In this document: piece by piece, positions 1 through 12,639 of the stretch
How the letters are laid out: the number at the start of each line of letters is the position of its first letter
Numbering within the stretch: the first letter of the stretch is position 1
NCBI RefSeq assembly: GCF_000002235.5
Contig: NW_022145606.1
Location: 51,766,333 to 51,830,332, forward strand
Source of the DNA: Strongylocentrotus purpuratus
Taxonomy: Eukaryota > Echinodermata > Echinoidea > Camarodonta > Strongylocentrotidae
Reading direction: 5' to 3'
Length of the DNA stretch: 64,000 bases
Translations under genes and position numbers: made by a program
Notes under the pieces: model-generated
What the model saw: the letters and a program-made list of their open reading frames with translations, nothing else
What the model was told of the DNA's origin: nothing
Databases searched by the model: none

Positions 1-407
1 GCGTGTGCGCGTTTTTTTTATAAAATGCTTAAAATGACTTGAAACGTATGCAAAATAAATTTGAGACGATTTTGAGCATTTTGAAATTTTGCGCGCGCAT
101 TGACGCGCGGACGTACGCGCACGTGCGCGTTTTTTTACCTGAAATTGACCGGACTGATATTGACCTTAATCATGATAAATATGATTCAAAAATCACTTTT
201 GGTTATGAAGATATGATCAAGAGTTTATTTTCAGAAAATTTCACAAAATGGCGCCTAGATGACGTCATCAGTCAAGGTCAAGGTTGAAAACCTTACTGTG
301 TTTTGTCCATATGCCTATACATATGTGTGCCAAATTTCAAAGCATTTGACAGAATAATTTCAAAGATATCTTGCTAACAAAAAGTGGGTCGAAATAAGAA
401 AAATAAA
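1..407 (-). mobile_element. Helitron-like unit, partial (5' part in minus orientation)
   Basis: Right-hand part of the repeat unit that recurs through the first 12 kb. It shows the shared landmarks: alternating CG blocks, the GGCGCC plus TGACGTCATCA block near 250, and the closing segment with TTGCTAACAAAAA followed by GAAATAAGAAAAATAAA. The 3' terminus lies outside the window. I see no protein worth calling in it. Confidence 0.6.
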
Positions 408-1590
408 CTAGATTTGTAATACTTGTTTGGAACAAGTATAGGTGGGCTGGTCCAACTAAAATTTTAGACAAAATGAAGGGCACATTTGAGATAGCTAATT
501 GTCTCAGCTACATCATACTCAAAGTTCAGCGTAAACGAAGCTAAAACGACGGAGATATTGCTCGCGAAAGACGGGAATGTAGAATCCAGTTTTGAGAAAA
601 AGTCATGTCCCATAGAGAATACACGCAAAAAGTGAAAAATTGACATGCTTCCTTTAATCGCAAAAATACGCCATGATTCCTTTGTCAAAAATGAAAAATG
701 TTTTGAACTACATTTGTAATGAATTGTCTCAGCTAGAACATATCGAAATTTGGAAGAAAATCGATCAATATTTACAGAGATGCAATCAATTTTTGAAAAT
801 ATGCTGACATCATAATATGCAAATTGAAATTATGAGTTCGGAGGCCATTATGATGACGTCATGAGAAAAGTAAGGGTCAAATGAGACTTGAAATCATTTC
901 TCCAATTCATATTCTATCACAATGAGAAGAAAAGAATTGGGGTCACCTTGCATCCTAAAGAGCTACAATGGATTTTGTATAGGCATCTTTTTGCCCATTT
1001 ATGATATGTAATACAAGAGCTCGCGCGCACGGAAATTTATGTTAAACGGGTGATCATTCCGTTATTAATAGTCATAAAGAGATAAACATGGTATCAATTT
1101 GTTTGTAAAAATATGTGCAATATTATGAAAGAAAAAAAATGGCGATTCTATGTTGTGTAATAGTTTTACGCGCGAAAACGCGCGCGCATGCGCGCATGCG
1201 CGATTTTTTATAAAATGCTTAAAATGGCCTAAAACGTATGCAAAATGATTTTGAGACGATTTTGAGCATTTTAACATTTTGCGCGCTCACTGACGCGCGG
1301 ACGTACGCGCACGTGCGCGTTATTTGACCTGAAATTAACCGGACGGATATTGACCTCGATCATGATAAATATGAATGAGAAATAGCTTTTGGTTATGAAG
1401 ATATGATCATGAGTTGATTTTTACAAAATGGCGCCTAGATGACGTCATCAGTGAAGGTCAATGTTGAAAACGTTATTGTGCTTTGTACATATGCCTATAC
1501 ATGTGTGTGCCAAATTTCAAGGCATTTGATTGAGCCATTTTCAAGTTATCTTGCTAACAAAAAAGTGGTTAGAAATAAGAAAAATATTTA
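408..1590 (-). mobile_element. Helitron-like non-autonomous unit, subfamily A
   Basis: Read on the minus strand, the unit ends in a 9-bp hairpin (ATACTTGTT / AACAAGTAT, 3-base loop), then seven bases, then CTAG. A hairpin a few bases before CTRR is the Helitron 3' signature. The opposite end, next to a TTTATTTT linker, begins TCTTATTTC on the minus strand, which fits the 5' TC of Helitrons. No Rep/helicase is present, so it would be non-autonomous. The family assignment is inference from the termini. Confidence 0.6.
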
Positions 1591-1807
1591 ATAAATAAAT
1601 AAATAAAGGCAATTCTAACGAAATTATAAGGTGGCCTGTACGTTATACAGCCCACCTGATAATAAATAATAAAGGCGATTTTAACAAAAATATAAGGTGG
1701 TCTGTATTAGATACAGCCCACCTGATAAATAAATAAATAAATAAATAATAAAGGCAATTCTAACGAAATTATAAGGTGGTCTGTACGTTATACAGCCCAC
1801 CTGATAA
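1591..1807. repeat. Hairpin mini-repeat cluster, 3 copies
   Basis: Three copies of a 60-70 bp unit. Each has GGCAATTCTAACGAAATTAT, then an imperfect inverted repeat (AGGTGGTCTGTA, five-base loop, TACAGCCCACCT), then a (TAAA)n-like linker. The cluster sits between two Helitron-like units. Confidence 0.8.
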
Positions 1808-3004
1808 CTAGATTTGTAATACTTGTTTGGAACAAGTATAGGTGGGCTGGTCGAACTAAAATTTGAGACAAAATAAAGGGTACATTTGAGATAGCTTATT
1901 GTCTCAGCTACAACATACTTGAAGTTCAGCGTAAACAAAGCTAAACGACAGAGATCTTGCTCGCGAAAGAATCCAGTTTTGAGAAAAACTCATGTCCCAT
2001 AGAGAATACACGCAAAATGTGAAAAATTGACATGCCTTTTTTAATCGCGAAAATTCGCCCTGATGCCTTTGTCAAAATGAAAATTTGGGCCAATTTTATT
2101 TGTAGAAATTGTCTCAGCTAAAACATATCAACATTTTGAAGACAATCGATCAATATTTACAGAGAAACAATCAATTTTCCGTAAATATGTTGACGTCATA
2201 ATATGCAAATTGAAATTTTGAGTTTGGAGGCCATTATGATGACGTAATGAGTTCATTGAGGGTCAAATGAGACATGAAATCATATCTCCAATTCATACTG
2301 TATCAAAATATGACCCAAAAATTGGGGTCACCTTGCATCCTAAAGGGCTACAATGGATCTTGTATAGGCATGTTTTTGCCCATATATGCTATGTATTACA
2401 AAAGCTCGCGCGCACGGAAATTTATGTTAAACGGTCGATCATTCCATTATTAATAGTCATAAAGAGACAAGCATGGTATCAATTTGTTTGTAAAAATATG
2501 TGGAATATTATGAAAGAAAAAAAATGGCGATTCTATGTTGTGTAATAGTTTTACGCGCGAAAACGCGCGCGCCGCACGCATGCGCGTGTGTGTGGGCGAT
2601 TTTTTATAAAATGCTTAGAATGGCCTAAAACGTATGCAAAATGATTTTGAGACGATTTTGAGCATTTTAAATTTTTGCGCGCGCATTGACGCGCGGACGT
2701 ACGCGCACGTGCGCGTTTTTTTACCTGAAATTGACCGGACCAATATTGACCTTGATCGTGCAAACAATGAATTAGAAATTACTTTCCGTTATGAAGATAT
2801 GATCATAAGTTAAAATTCACAAAATGGCGCCTAGATGACGTTATCAGTCAAGGTCAAGGTTGAAAACGTTATTTTGATTTATTTATATGCCTATACATAT
2901 GTGTGTCAAATTTCAAGGCATTTGATTGAGCCATTCTCAAGTTATCTTGCTAACAAAAAAGTGGTTAGAAATAAGAAAAATATTTAATAATAATAATAAA
3001 TAAA
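1808..3004 (-). mobile_element. Helitron-like non-autonomous unit, subfamily A
   Basis: Same structure as the unit at 408: CTAG at 1808-1811, hairpin ATACTTGTT/AACAAGTAT, the CRE-like palindromes, two alternating CG-rich blocks near 2555-2600 and 2675-2715, and the closing TTGCTAACAAAAAAGTGG block. It directly abuts the next unit with only TAA-rich sequence between. Confidence 0.6.
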
Positions 3005-4125
3005 CTAGACATAATACTTGTTTGGAACAAGTATAGGTGGGCTGGTCAACTTAAATTTGAAAACAAAATAGAGCAAAATCAAGCGAGATACTGCTTGAAA
3101 ATTCTTAAAAAACACTATCATGTAGATTCATTACGTGAACGAAATTCACCTTCTATAGTCATAACACGCAAATTATAAATTTTCTGACATGAGGCCTTTA
3201 ACCAAAATTTTCACTCTGATGACGTCATCAAAATGAAAAAAGGGTTACATTGAACTTGTAGAGAATTATCTTAGCTACAACATATTAAAATTTTGAAGAA
3301 AATCAATCAATATATACAGAGATACAATCAATTTTCCATAAATATGCTGACGTCATAATATGCAAATTCGTATTTTGAGTTCCAAGGCCATTATGATGAT
3401 GTCACGATACACTTAATGGCCAAATGAGACATGAAATCATATTTCTGACTCATACTCTTTTCAAATATTAAAACAGAATTGGGGTCCAGGTGCATCCCAA
3501 AGAGCTATAATGGATTGTGTATAGGCATTTTTTTGCCCATGTATGTTATGTATTACAAGAGCTCGCGCGCACTGACATTTATCTTGAATTTACGCTCATC
3601 TTGTTAATAATGGTCATAAAGAGATAAACATGGTATCAAATTCCTTGAAAAAATATGAGAAATATCATGAAAGAAAAAAAATGGCGATTCTATGTTTTGT
3701 AATGGTGTTACGCGCGAAAACGCGCGCGCATGCTCGTACGCGCGATTTTTTATAAAATGCTTAATATGACCTGAAACGTATGCAAAATAAATTTTAGACG
3801 ATTTTGAGCATTTAAAAATTTTGCGCGCGCACTGACGCGCGGACGTACGCGCACGCGCGCGTTTTAGGACATGAAATTAACCGGACAAATATTGACCTTG
3901 ATCATGATAAATATGAATGAGAAATGACTTTCCTTTATGAAGATATGATCATGAGTTAATTTTCACAAAATGGCGCCTAGATGACGTCATCAGTCAAGGT
4001 CAAGGTTGAAAAGGTTATTTTGATTTTGTTATATGCCTATACATATGTGTGCCAAATTTCAAAGCATTTGATTAAACCATTTCAAAGTTAACTTGCTAAC
4101 AAAAAAGTGGGTCGAAATAAGAAAA
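3005..4125 (-). mobile_element. Helitron-like non-autonomous unit, subfamily B
   Basis: It has the same terminal hairpin and CTAG, but the linker is ACATA rather than ATTTGTA. The first 250 bp also differ from subfamily A, carrying an AGCGAGATACTGCTT block and an extra TGACGTCATCA near 3220. The right two thirds match the other units. Confidence 0.6.
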
Positions 4126-4341
4126 ATAAATAAATAATAATAATAAATAATAATAAAGGCAATTTTAACAAAATTATAAGGTGGTCTGTATTAGATACAG
4201 CCCACCTGATAAAGGCAATTCTAACGAAATTATAAGGTGGTCTGTACGTTATACAGCCCACCTGATAATAATAATAATAAATAAATAAAGGCAATTCTAA
4301 CGAAATTATAAGGTGGTCTGTACGATATACAGCCCACCTGA
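4126..4341. repeat. Hairpin mini-repeat cluster, 3 copies
   Basis: Three copies of the AGGTGGTCTGTA / TACAGCCCACCT inverted repeat, with loops TTAGA, CGTTA and CGATA, separated by TAA/TAAA linkers. Confidence 0.8.
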
Positions 4342-5536
4342 CTAGATTTGTAATACTTGTTTGGAACAAGTATAGGTGGGCTGATCCAACAAAAAATTTA
4401 GACAAAATGAAGGGTACATTTGAGATTGCTTTTTGTCTCAGCTACAACATACTCGAAGTTCAGCGTAAATGAAGCTAAAACGACGTAGATATTGCTCGCG
4501 AAAGACGGGAATGTAGAATCAAGTTTTGAGAAAAAGTCATGTCCCATAGAGAATACACGCAAAATGTGAAAAATTGACATGCCTCCTTTAATCGCAAAAA
4601 TACGCCATGATGCTTTTGTCAAAATGAAAAATCGTGATCACTGGATTTGTAGAGAATTGTCTCAGCTAGAACATATCAAAATTTTGAAGACAATCGATCA
4701 ACTTTTACAAAGATACAATCAATTTTCCAAAAATATGCGGACGTCGTAATATGCAAATTGAAATTTTGAGTTCGGAGGCCATTATGATGACGTCATGAGT
4801 TAATTGAGGGTCAAATGAGACATGAAATCATATCTCCGATTCATACTCAATCAAAATATGAAAAAAAATTGGGGTCACCTTGCATCCTAAAGAGCTACAA
4901 TGGATTTTGCATAGGCATGTTTTTGCCCATATATGCTTTGTATTACAAGAGCTCGCGCGCACAGAAATTTATGTTTAACGGTCGATCATTCCGTCATTAA
5001 TAGTCATAAAGAGATAAACATGCTATCAATTTGTTTGTAAAAATATGTGGAATATTATGAAAGAAAAAAAATGGCAATTCTATGTTGCGCAATAGTTTTA
5101 CGCACGAAAACGCGCACACATGTGCGTGTGCGCGATTTTTTATAAAATGCTTAGAATGGCCTAAAACGTATGCAAAATGATTTTGAGACGATTTTGAGCA
5201 TTTTAAAATTTTGCGCGCGCATCGACGCGCGGACATACGTGCACGCGCGCGTTTTTTGACCTGAATTTGACCGGACGGATATTGACCTTGATCATGATAA
5301 ATATGAATGAGAAATACCTTTTGGTTATGAAGATATGATCATGAGTTTTTTTTAGTAAAATTTTACAAAATGGCGACTAGATGACGTCATCAGTCAAGGT
5401 CAAAGTTGAAAAAAATTCTGTGCTTTGTACATATGCCTATACATATGTGTGCCAAATTTCAAGGCATTTCATGGAGCCATTTACAAGTAATCTTGCTAAC
5501 AAAAAAGTGGTTAGAAATAAGAAAAATATTTAATAA
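4342..5536 (-). mobile_element. Helitron-like non-autonomous unit, subfamily A
   Basis: CTAG at 4342, the terminal hairpin, full-length internal landmarks and the closing TTGCTAACAAAAAAGTGG block. The next unit follows immediately with no mini-repeat between. Confidence 0.6.
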
Positions 5537-6729
5537 CTAGATTTGTAATACTTGTTTGGAACAAGTATAGGTGGGCTGATCCAACTAAAATTGAGACAAC
5601 ATCAAAGGCACATATAATATAACTTATTGTCTCAGCTACAACATACTCGAAGTTCAGCGTAAACGAATCTAAAACGACGGAGATATTGCTCGCGAAAGAC
5701 GGAAATGTAGAACCCAGTTTTGAGAAAAAGTAATGTCCCGTAGAGATTACACGCAAAATGTGAAAAATTGACATGCCACCTTTAATCGCAAATATACCCC
5801 ATGATGCCTTTGTCAAAATGAAAAATTGTGGCTGTATTATTTGTTGAAAATTGTCTTAGCTAGAACATACCAACATTTGGAAGAAGATTGATTAATATTT
5901 ACAGAGATACAATCAATTTCCCAAAAATATGCTGACGTCATAATATGCAAATTGGAATATTGAGTTCGGAGGCCATTATGATGACGTCATGAGTTAATTG
6001 AGGGTCAAATGAGACATGAAACAATATCTCCGAATCATACTCTATCAAAATATGAAAACAAATTGGGGTCACCTTGCATCCTGAAGAGCTACAATGGATT
6101 TTGTATGGGCATGTTTTTGCCCATATATGCTATGTATTACAAGAGCTCGCGCGCACGGAAATTTATGTTAAACGGTCGATTATTCCGTTATTAATAGTCC
6201 TAAAGAGACAAACATGGCATCAATTTGTTTGTAAAAATATGTGAAATATTATGAAGGAAAAAAAATGGCGATTCTATGTTGTGTAATTGTTTTACGCGCG
6301 AAAACGCGCGCGCATGCGCGTGTGCGCGATTTTTTATAAAATGCTTAGAATGGCCTAAAACGTATGCAAAATGATTTTAAGACGATTTTGAGCATTTTAA
6401 AATTTTGTGCGCGCATTGACGCGCGGACGTACGCGCACGCTCGCGTTCTTTGACCTGAAATTGACCGGACGGATATTGACCTTGATCATGATAAATATGA
6501 ATGAGAAAGAGCTTTCGGTTATGAAGATATGATCATGAGTTGATTTTCGTAAAATTTTACAAAATGGCGCCTAGATGACGTCATCAGTAAAGGTCAATGT
6601 TGAAAACGTTATTGAGCTTCGTACATATGCCTATACATTTGTGTGCCGAATTTTAAGGCATTTGATTGAGCCATTTTCGTGTTATTTTGTTCACAAAAAA
6701 GTGGTTAGAAATAAGAAAAATATTTAATA
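5537..6729 (-). mobile_element. Helitron-like non-autonomous unit, subfamily A
   Basis: CTAG at 5537-5540 and the same hairpin and internal landmarks. One mini-repeat follows it. Confidence 0.6.
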
Positions 6730-6791
6730 AATAAATAAAGGCAATTCTAACGAAATTATAAGGTGGTCTGTACTATATACAGCCCACCTGA
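6730..6791. repeat. Hairpin mini-repeat, 1 copy
   Basis: A single copy with loop CTATA between the conserved arms of the inverted repeat. Confidence 0.75.
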
Positions 6792-7962
6792 CTAGATTTG
6801 TAATACTTGTTTGGAACAAGTATAGGTGGGCTGGTTCAACTAAAATTTGAGACAAAATGAAGGGCGCATTTGAGATAGCTAATCGTCTCAGCTACAACAT
6901 ACTCATGGTTCATTTTTAACAAAGCTAAAACGACGGAGATATTGCTCGCGAAAGACGGGAATGTAGAATCCAGTTTTGAGAAAAAGTCATGTCCCGTAGA
7001 GAATACACACAAAAAGTGAAAAATTGACATGCCTCCTTTAATCGCAACAATACGCCATGATTCCTTTGTCGAATTGAATGTTTTTGTAGTAAATTGTCTC
7101 AGCTAGAACATATTAAAATTTGAAAGAAAATTGATCAATATTTACAGAGATACAATCAATTTTCCAAATATATGATGACGTCATAATATGCAAATTGAAA
7201 TTTTGAGTTCGGAGGCCATTATGATGAGGTCATGAGTTAATTGAGGGTCAAATGAGACATGAAATCATATCTCCGACTCATACTTTATCAAGATATGAAA
7301 ACAAATTGAGGTCATCTTGCATCTTTAAGAGCTACAATGGATTTTGTATAGGCATATTTTTGCCCATATATGCTATGTATTACAAGAGCTCGCGCGCACG
7401 GAAATTTATGTTTAACGGTCGATCATACCGTCATTAATAGTCATAAAGAGATAAACATGGTATCAATTTTTTTGTAAAAATATGTGGAATATTATGAAAG
7501 AAAAAAATGGCGATTCTATGTTGCGTAAAAGTTTTACGCGCGAAAACGCACGCGCATGTGCGTGTGCGCGATTTTTTATAAAATGCTTAGAATGGCCTAA
7601 AACGTATGCAAAATGATTTTGAGACGATTTTGAGCATTTTAAAATTTTGCGCGCGCATTGACGCGCGGACGTACGCGCACGCGCGCGTTTTTTTACCTGA
7701 AATTGACCGGACGGATATTGACCTCGATCATAATAAATATGAACGAGAAATAGCTTTTGGTTATGAAGATATGATCATGAGTTGATTTTTACAAAATGGC
7801 GCCTAGATGACGTCATCAGTGAAGGTCAATGTTAAAAATGTTATTGTGCTTTGTACATATGCCTATACATATGTGTGCCAAATTTCAAGGCATTTAATCG
7901 AACCATTTTCAAGTTATCTTGCTAACAAAAAAGTGGTTAGAAATAAGAAAAATATTTAATAA
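6792..7962 (-). mobile_element. Helitron-like non-autonomous unit, subfamily A
   Basis: CTAG at 6792-6795 with the terminal hairpin. The internal landmarks are full length, and the unit is directly followed by a subfamily B unit. Confidence 0.6.
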
Positions 7963-9095
7963 CTAGACATATAATACTTGTTTGGAACAAGTATAGGTGG
8001 GCTGGTCAACTAAAATTTGAGACAAAATAGAGGAAAATAAGCGACATACTGCTTACAAATTCTTAAAAAACAATATCATGTAGATTCATAACGTGAACTA
8101 AATTCACCTTCTATAGGCATAACACGCAAATTATGAAGTTTTTGACATGAGGCCTTTAATCAAAATTTTCACTATGATGACGTCATCAAAATGAAAAATA
8201 ATTATTACTGCGCTTGTAGAGAATTGTCTCAGCTACAACATATCGAAATTTTGAAGAAAATTGATCAATATTTACAGAGATACAATCAATTTTACATAAA
8301 TATGCTGACGTCATAATATGCAAATTCGTATTTTGAGTTCCAAGGCCATTGTAATGATGTCACGATACACTTAATGGCCAAATGAGACATGGAATCATAT
8401 TTCCGACTCATACTCTATCTAAATATGAAAAAAAATTGAGGATCCCGGTGCATTCCAAAGAGCTATAACGGATTTTGTATAGGCATGTTTTTGCCCATAT
8501 ATGCTATGTATTAAAAGAGCTCGCGCGCACTGACATTTATCTTGAATTTACGCTCATCTTGTTAATAATGGTCATAAAGAGATAAACATGGTATCAAATT
8601 CCTTGAAAAAATATGAGAAATATCATGAAAGAAAAAAAAATGGCGATTCTATGTTTTGTAATGGTGTTACGCGCGAAAACGCGCGCGCATGCTCGTACGC
8701 GCGATTTTTTATAAAATGCTTAAAATGACCTGAAACGTATGCAAAATAAATTTGAGACGATTTTGAGCATTTAAAAATTTTGCGCGCGCACTGACGCGCG
8801 GACGTACGCGCACGCGCGCGTTTTTTGACCTGAAATTGACCGGACTGATATTGACCTTGATCATGATAAATATGAATGAGAAATACCTTTTGGTTATGAA
8901 GATATGATCATGAGTTGATTTTCAGAAAATTTCACAAAATGGCGCCTAGATAACGTCATCAGTCAAGGTCAAGGTTAAAAACCTTACCGTGATTTGTCCA
9001 TATGCCTATTCATATGTGTGTCAAATTTCAACGCATTTGATTGAGCCATTTTAAAGTTATCTTGTTAACAAAAAAGTGGTTAGAAATAAAATAAA
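7963..9095 (-). mobile_element. Helitron-like non-autonomous unit, subfamily B
   Basis: CTAG at 7963-7966 with the ACATATA linker and hairpin. It closely matches the subfamily B unit at 3005, including the AGCGACATACTGCTT block and the extra TGACGTCATCA near 8180. Confidence 0.6.
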
Positions 9096-9336
9096 GAAAT
9101 AAAGGCAATTTTAACGAAAACATAAGGTGGTCTGTATTATATACAGCCCACCTGATAATAAATAAATAAAGGCAATTCTAACGAAATTATAAGGTGGTCT
9201 GTACGTTATACAGCCCACCTGATAAATAATAAGTAAATAAAGGCAATTCTAACGAAATTATAAGGTGGTCTGTACGTTATACAGCCCACCTGATAAATAA
9301 AGGCAATTCTAACGAAATTATAAGGTGGTCTGTACT
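9096..9336. repeat. Hairpin mini-repeat cluster, 4 copies, last one cut short
   Basis: Three complete copies and a fourth that stops after AGGTGGTCTGTAC, where unrelated sequence begins. Confidence 0.8.
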
Positions 9337-9944
9337 TTCACTACACCTAGAGCTAAGCCTAAAGTAAACACTGGCTCTAGACAATTTTTATCCCCCTGCC
9401 GAGACCTTGGCGAGGTGAGAGAGGGAGAGAGAGATAAGCATGATAGAGGGTGAGAGATAAGGGAGAAAGAGTGCTATTTTTTTACAATTAAAATTGTTGT
9501 TATACCTCCAATCATGGGTTATTTTGCTTCGTTTGAACTTTCACTATGGTCTTCATCTAAATTATAAGTGACTTTTGGACACGAAAATATCTTAAAACAA
9601 ATAAAGTATATATTTCCTACTTCTCATTTCCTTTTAGGCAGAGCCCCAGTAAGAGTTTGTTTACACTAGTATTACGTAAAATGATGAAGGGTCCAGCTGC
9701 AATCCAATATCAAAATCTCTCACGCAGAGCCTCAAGGCACTGTCTAAGTTTTTAACGAGAGAAACGAAATTGGGGTAGTGATACATGGTGAAACTCCCAT
9801 CAGAGATACATAGGTGCCTGTACTATATTAGTAGCTCTCTCAAAGTTCGAGAGAAACGAAATTGGGGTTGTGGTTCGTACCCCACCAGATTACATTGATT
9901 TTTGTGTTATAGTGATAGGGTATAGTTTTAACGAGAGCTTTTCG
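9337..9944. other. Non-repeat interruption of the Helitron-like array
   Basis: About 600 bp unlike the surrounding units. It contains a GA-rich stretch (about 9415-9470) and two copies of a short phrase containing GAGAGAAACGAAATTGGGG (about 9760 and 9850). No coding region or RNA gene is visible. Confidence 0.5.
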
Positions 9945-10846
9945 TAATGAATATTTACAGAGATACAATCCTTTTTTCATAAATATGTTGACTGCATAAA
10001 TGCTTATTCGTATTTTGAGTTCGATCTAAAGACCATTATGATTTCATAAATATGATGACGTCTTAATATGCAAATTCGTATTTTGAGTAAGGAGGCCATT
10101 ATGATGACGTCATGAGTTAATTGAGGGTCAAATGAGACATGAAACAATATCTCCGAATCATACTCTATTAAAATATGAAAAAAAATTGGGGTCACCTTCC
10201 ATCCTAAAGCGCGACAATGGATTTTGTAAAGGCATGTTTTTGCCCATGTATGCTATGTATTACAAGAGCTCGCACGCACGGAAATTATCTTAAACGGACG
10301 CTCAATCCGTTATTAATGGTCAGAAAAAGATGAACAAGGTATCAAAATGCTTGAAATAATGTGCCAAATATGATGACAGAGAAAGTTTGGCGATTCTATG
10401 TTGGAAAATACCAGTACGCGCGAAAACGCGCGCGCATAAGTGCTCTCGCGCAATTTTTGAAAATGCTTATAATGGCCTGAAACGTATGCAAAATTAATTT
10501 GAGACGATTTTGAGCAATTTAAAATTTTGCGCGCGCATTGACGCGCGGACGTACGCGCACGCGCGCGTTATTTGACCTGAAATTGACCGGACGGATATTG
10601 ACCCTGATCATGATAAATATGAATCAGAAATACCTTTTGGTTATGAAGATATGATCAGGAGTTGATTTTCGTAAAATTTTACAAAATGGCGCCTAGATGA
10701 CGTCATCAGTGAAGGTCAATGTTGAAAACGTTATTGTGCTTTGTACATATGCCTATACATATGTGTGCCAAATTTCAAATTATTTGATTGAGCCATTTCC
10801 AAGTTATCTTGCCAACAAAAAAGTGGTTAGAAAGAAGAAAAATATA
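9945..10846 (-). mobile_element. Helitron-like unit lacking its 3' terminus
   Basis: The right three quarters of a standard unit, with an internal duplication near 9980-10090 where the CATAAATATG-type segment appears twice. There is no CTAG hairpin terminus on its left side. Confidence 0.55.
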
Positions 10847-12040
10847 CTAGATTTGTAATACTTGTTTGGAACAAGTATAGGTGGGCTGATCCAACAAAAA
10901 ATTGAGACAAAATAAAGGGTACATTTGAAATAGCTTTTTGTCTCAGCTACAACATATTCGGAGTTCAGCGTAAATGAAGCTAACACGACGTAGATATTGC
11001 TCGCGAAAGACGGGAATGTAGAATCAAGTTTTGAGAAAAAGTCATGTCCCATAGAGAATACACGCAAAATGTGAAAAAATTGGCATGCCTCCTTTAATCG
11101 CAAAAATACGCCATGATGCCTTTGTCAAAATGAAAAATTGTGACAGTTTTATTTGTAGAGAATTGTCTCAGCTAGAACATATCAAAATTTTGAAGAAAAT
11201 TAATCAATTTTTAGAAAGATACAATCAATTTTCCAAAAAAATGCTGACGTCATAATAGGCAAATTGAAATTTTGAGTTCGGAGGCCATTATGATGACGTC
11301 ATGAGTTAATTGAGGGTCAAATGAGACATGAAACAATATCTCCGAATCATACTCTATCAAAATATGAAAAAAAATTGGGGTCACCTTGCATCCTAAAGAG
11401 CTATAATGGATTTTGCATAGGCATGTTTTTGCCCATATATGCTATGTATTACAAGAGCTCGCGCGCATTGAACTTTATGTTAAACGGTCGATTATTCAAT
11501 TATTTATAGTCATAAAGAGACAAACATGGTATCAATTTGTTTGTAAGAATATGTGGAATATTATGAAAGAAAAAAAATGTCGATTCTATGGTGTCTAATA
11601 GTTTTACGCGCGAAAACGCGCGCGCATGCGCGTGTGCGCGATTTTTTAAAAAATGCTTAGAATGGCCTAAAACGTATGCAAAATGATTTTGAGACGATTT
11701 TGAGCATTTCAAAATTTTGCGCGCGCATTGACGCGCGGACGTACGCGCACGCGCGCGTTATTTGACCTGAAATTGACCGGACGGATATTGACCCTGATCA
11801 TGATAAATATGAATCAGAAATACCTTTTGGTTATGAAGATATGATCAGGAGTTGATTTTCGTAAAATTTTACAAAATGGCGCCTAGATGACGTCATCAGT
11901 GAAGGTCAATGTTGAAAACTTTTTTGTGCTTTGTACATATGCCTATACATATGTGTGCCAAATTTCAAGGCATTTGATTGAGCCATTTTCAAGTTATCTT
12001 GCTAACAAAAAAGTGGTTAGAAATAAGAAAAATATTTAAT
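10847..12040 (-). mobile_element. Helitron-like non-autonomous unit, subfamily A
   Basis: CTAG at 10847-10850, the terminal hairpin, and the full set of internal landmarks. Confidence 0.6.
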
Positions 12041-12385
12041 AATAATAAATAAAGGCAATTCTAACGAAATTATAAGGTGGTCTGTACGATATACAGCCCA
12101 CCTGATAATAAATAAATAAAGACAATTCTAACGAAATTATAAGGTGGTCTGTACGTTATACAGCCCACCTGATAATAAATAAATAAATAAATAAAGGCAA
12201 TTCTAACGAAATTATAAGGTGGTCTGTACGTTATACAGCCCACCTGATAATAAATAAATAAAAGCAATTCTAACGAAATTATAAGGTGGTCTGTACGTTA
12301 TACAGCCCACCTGATAATAAATAAATAAATAAAGGCAATTCTAACGAAATTATAAGGTGGTCTGTACGTTATACAGCCCACCTGA
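12041..12385. repeat. Hairpin mini-repeat cluster, 5 copies
   Basis: Five consecutive copies, the largest cluster in the window. The inverted-repeat arms are constant; the loops are CGATA once and CGTTA four times. TAAATAAA linkers vary in length. Confidence 0.85.
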
Positions 12386-12639
12386 CTAGACATATAATAC
12401 TTGTTTGGAACAAGTATAGGTGGGCTGGTCTACTAAAATTTGAGACAAAATAGAGCAAAAATAAGCGAGATACTGCTAAAAAACAATGTCATGTAGATTA
12501 ATGATGTGAACGAAATTCACCTTCCATAGGCATACCACGCAACTTAAGCAATTTCTGATATGTGCCCTTTAATCTAGAAAGTAAAGGGGTTTCCTTGTTT
12601 AATTTCAATACTAGGAAATTGCTAACGTTTAAATTTCAC
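12386..12639 (-). mobile_element. Helitron-like 3' terminus, subfamily B, truncated
   Basis: CTAG at 12386-12389 and the hairpin, followed by about 180 bp of subfamily B sequence. Unrelated AT-rich sequence then leads into the first copy of the 1206-bp tandem array. Confidence 0.5.

Noticed and set aside
4815-11598. Recurrent plus-strand frames of about 61 residues beginning MRHE in the Helitron-like units
   Set aside because: They follow from DNA conservation of the repeat; several copies differ by early stops and there is no recognisable domain, so I do not call them genes.
12041-12385. Regular short repeats with variable spacers, superficially like a CRISPR array
   Set aside because: Spacers are only TAA/TAAA microsatellite linkers, the repeats include their own variable loop, and the surroundings are clearly animal nuclear sequence with introns and LINEs.
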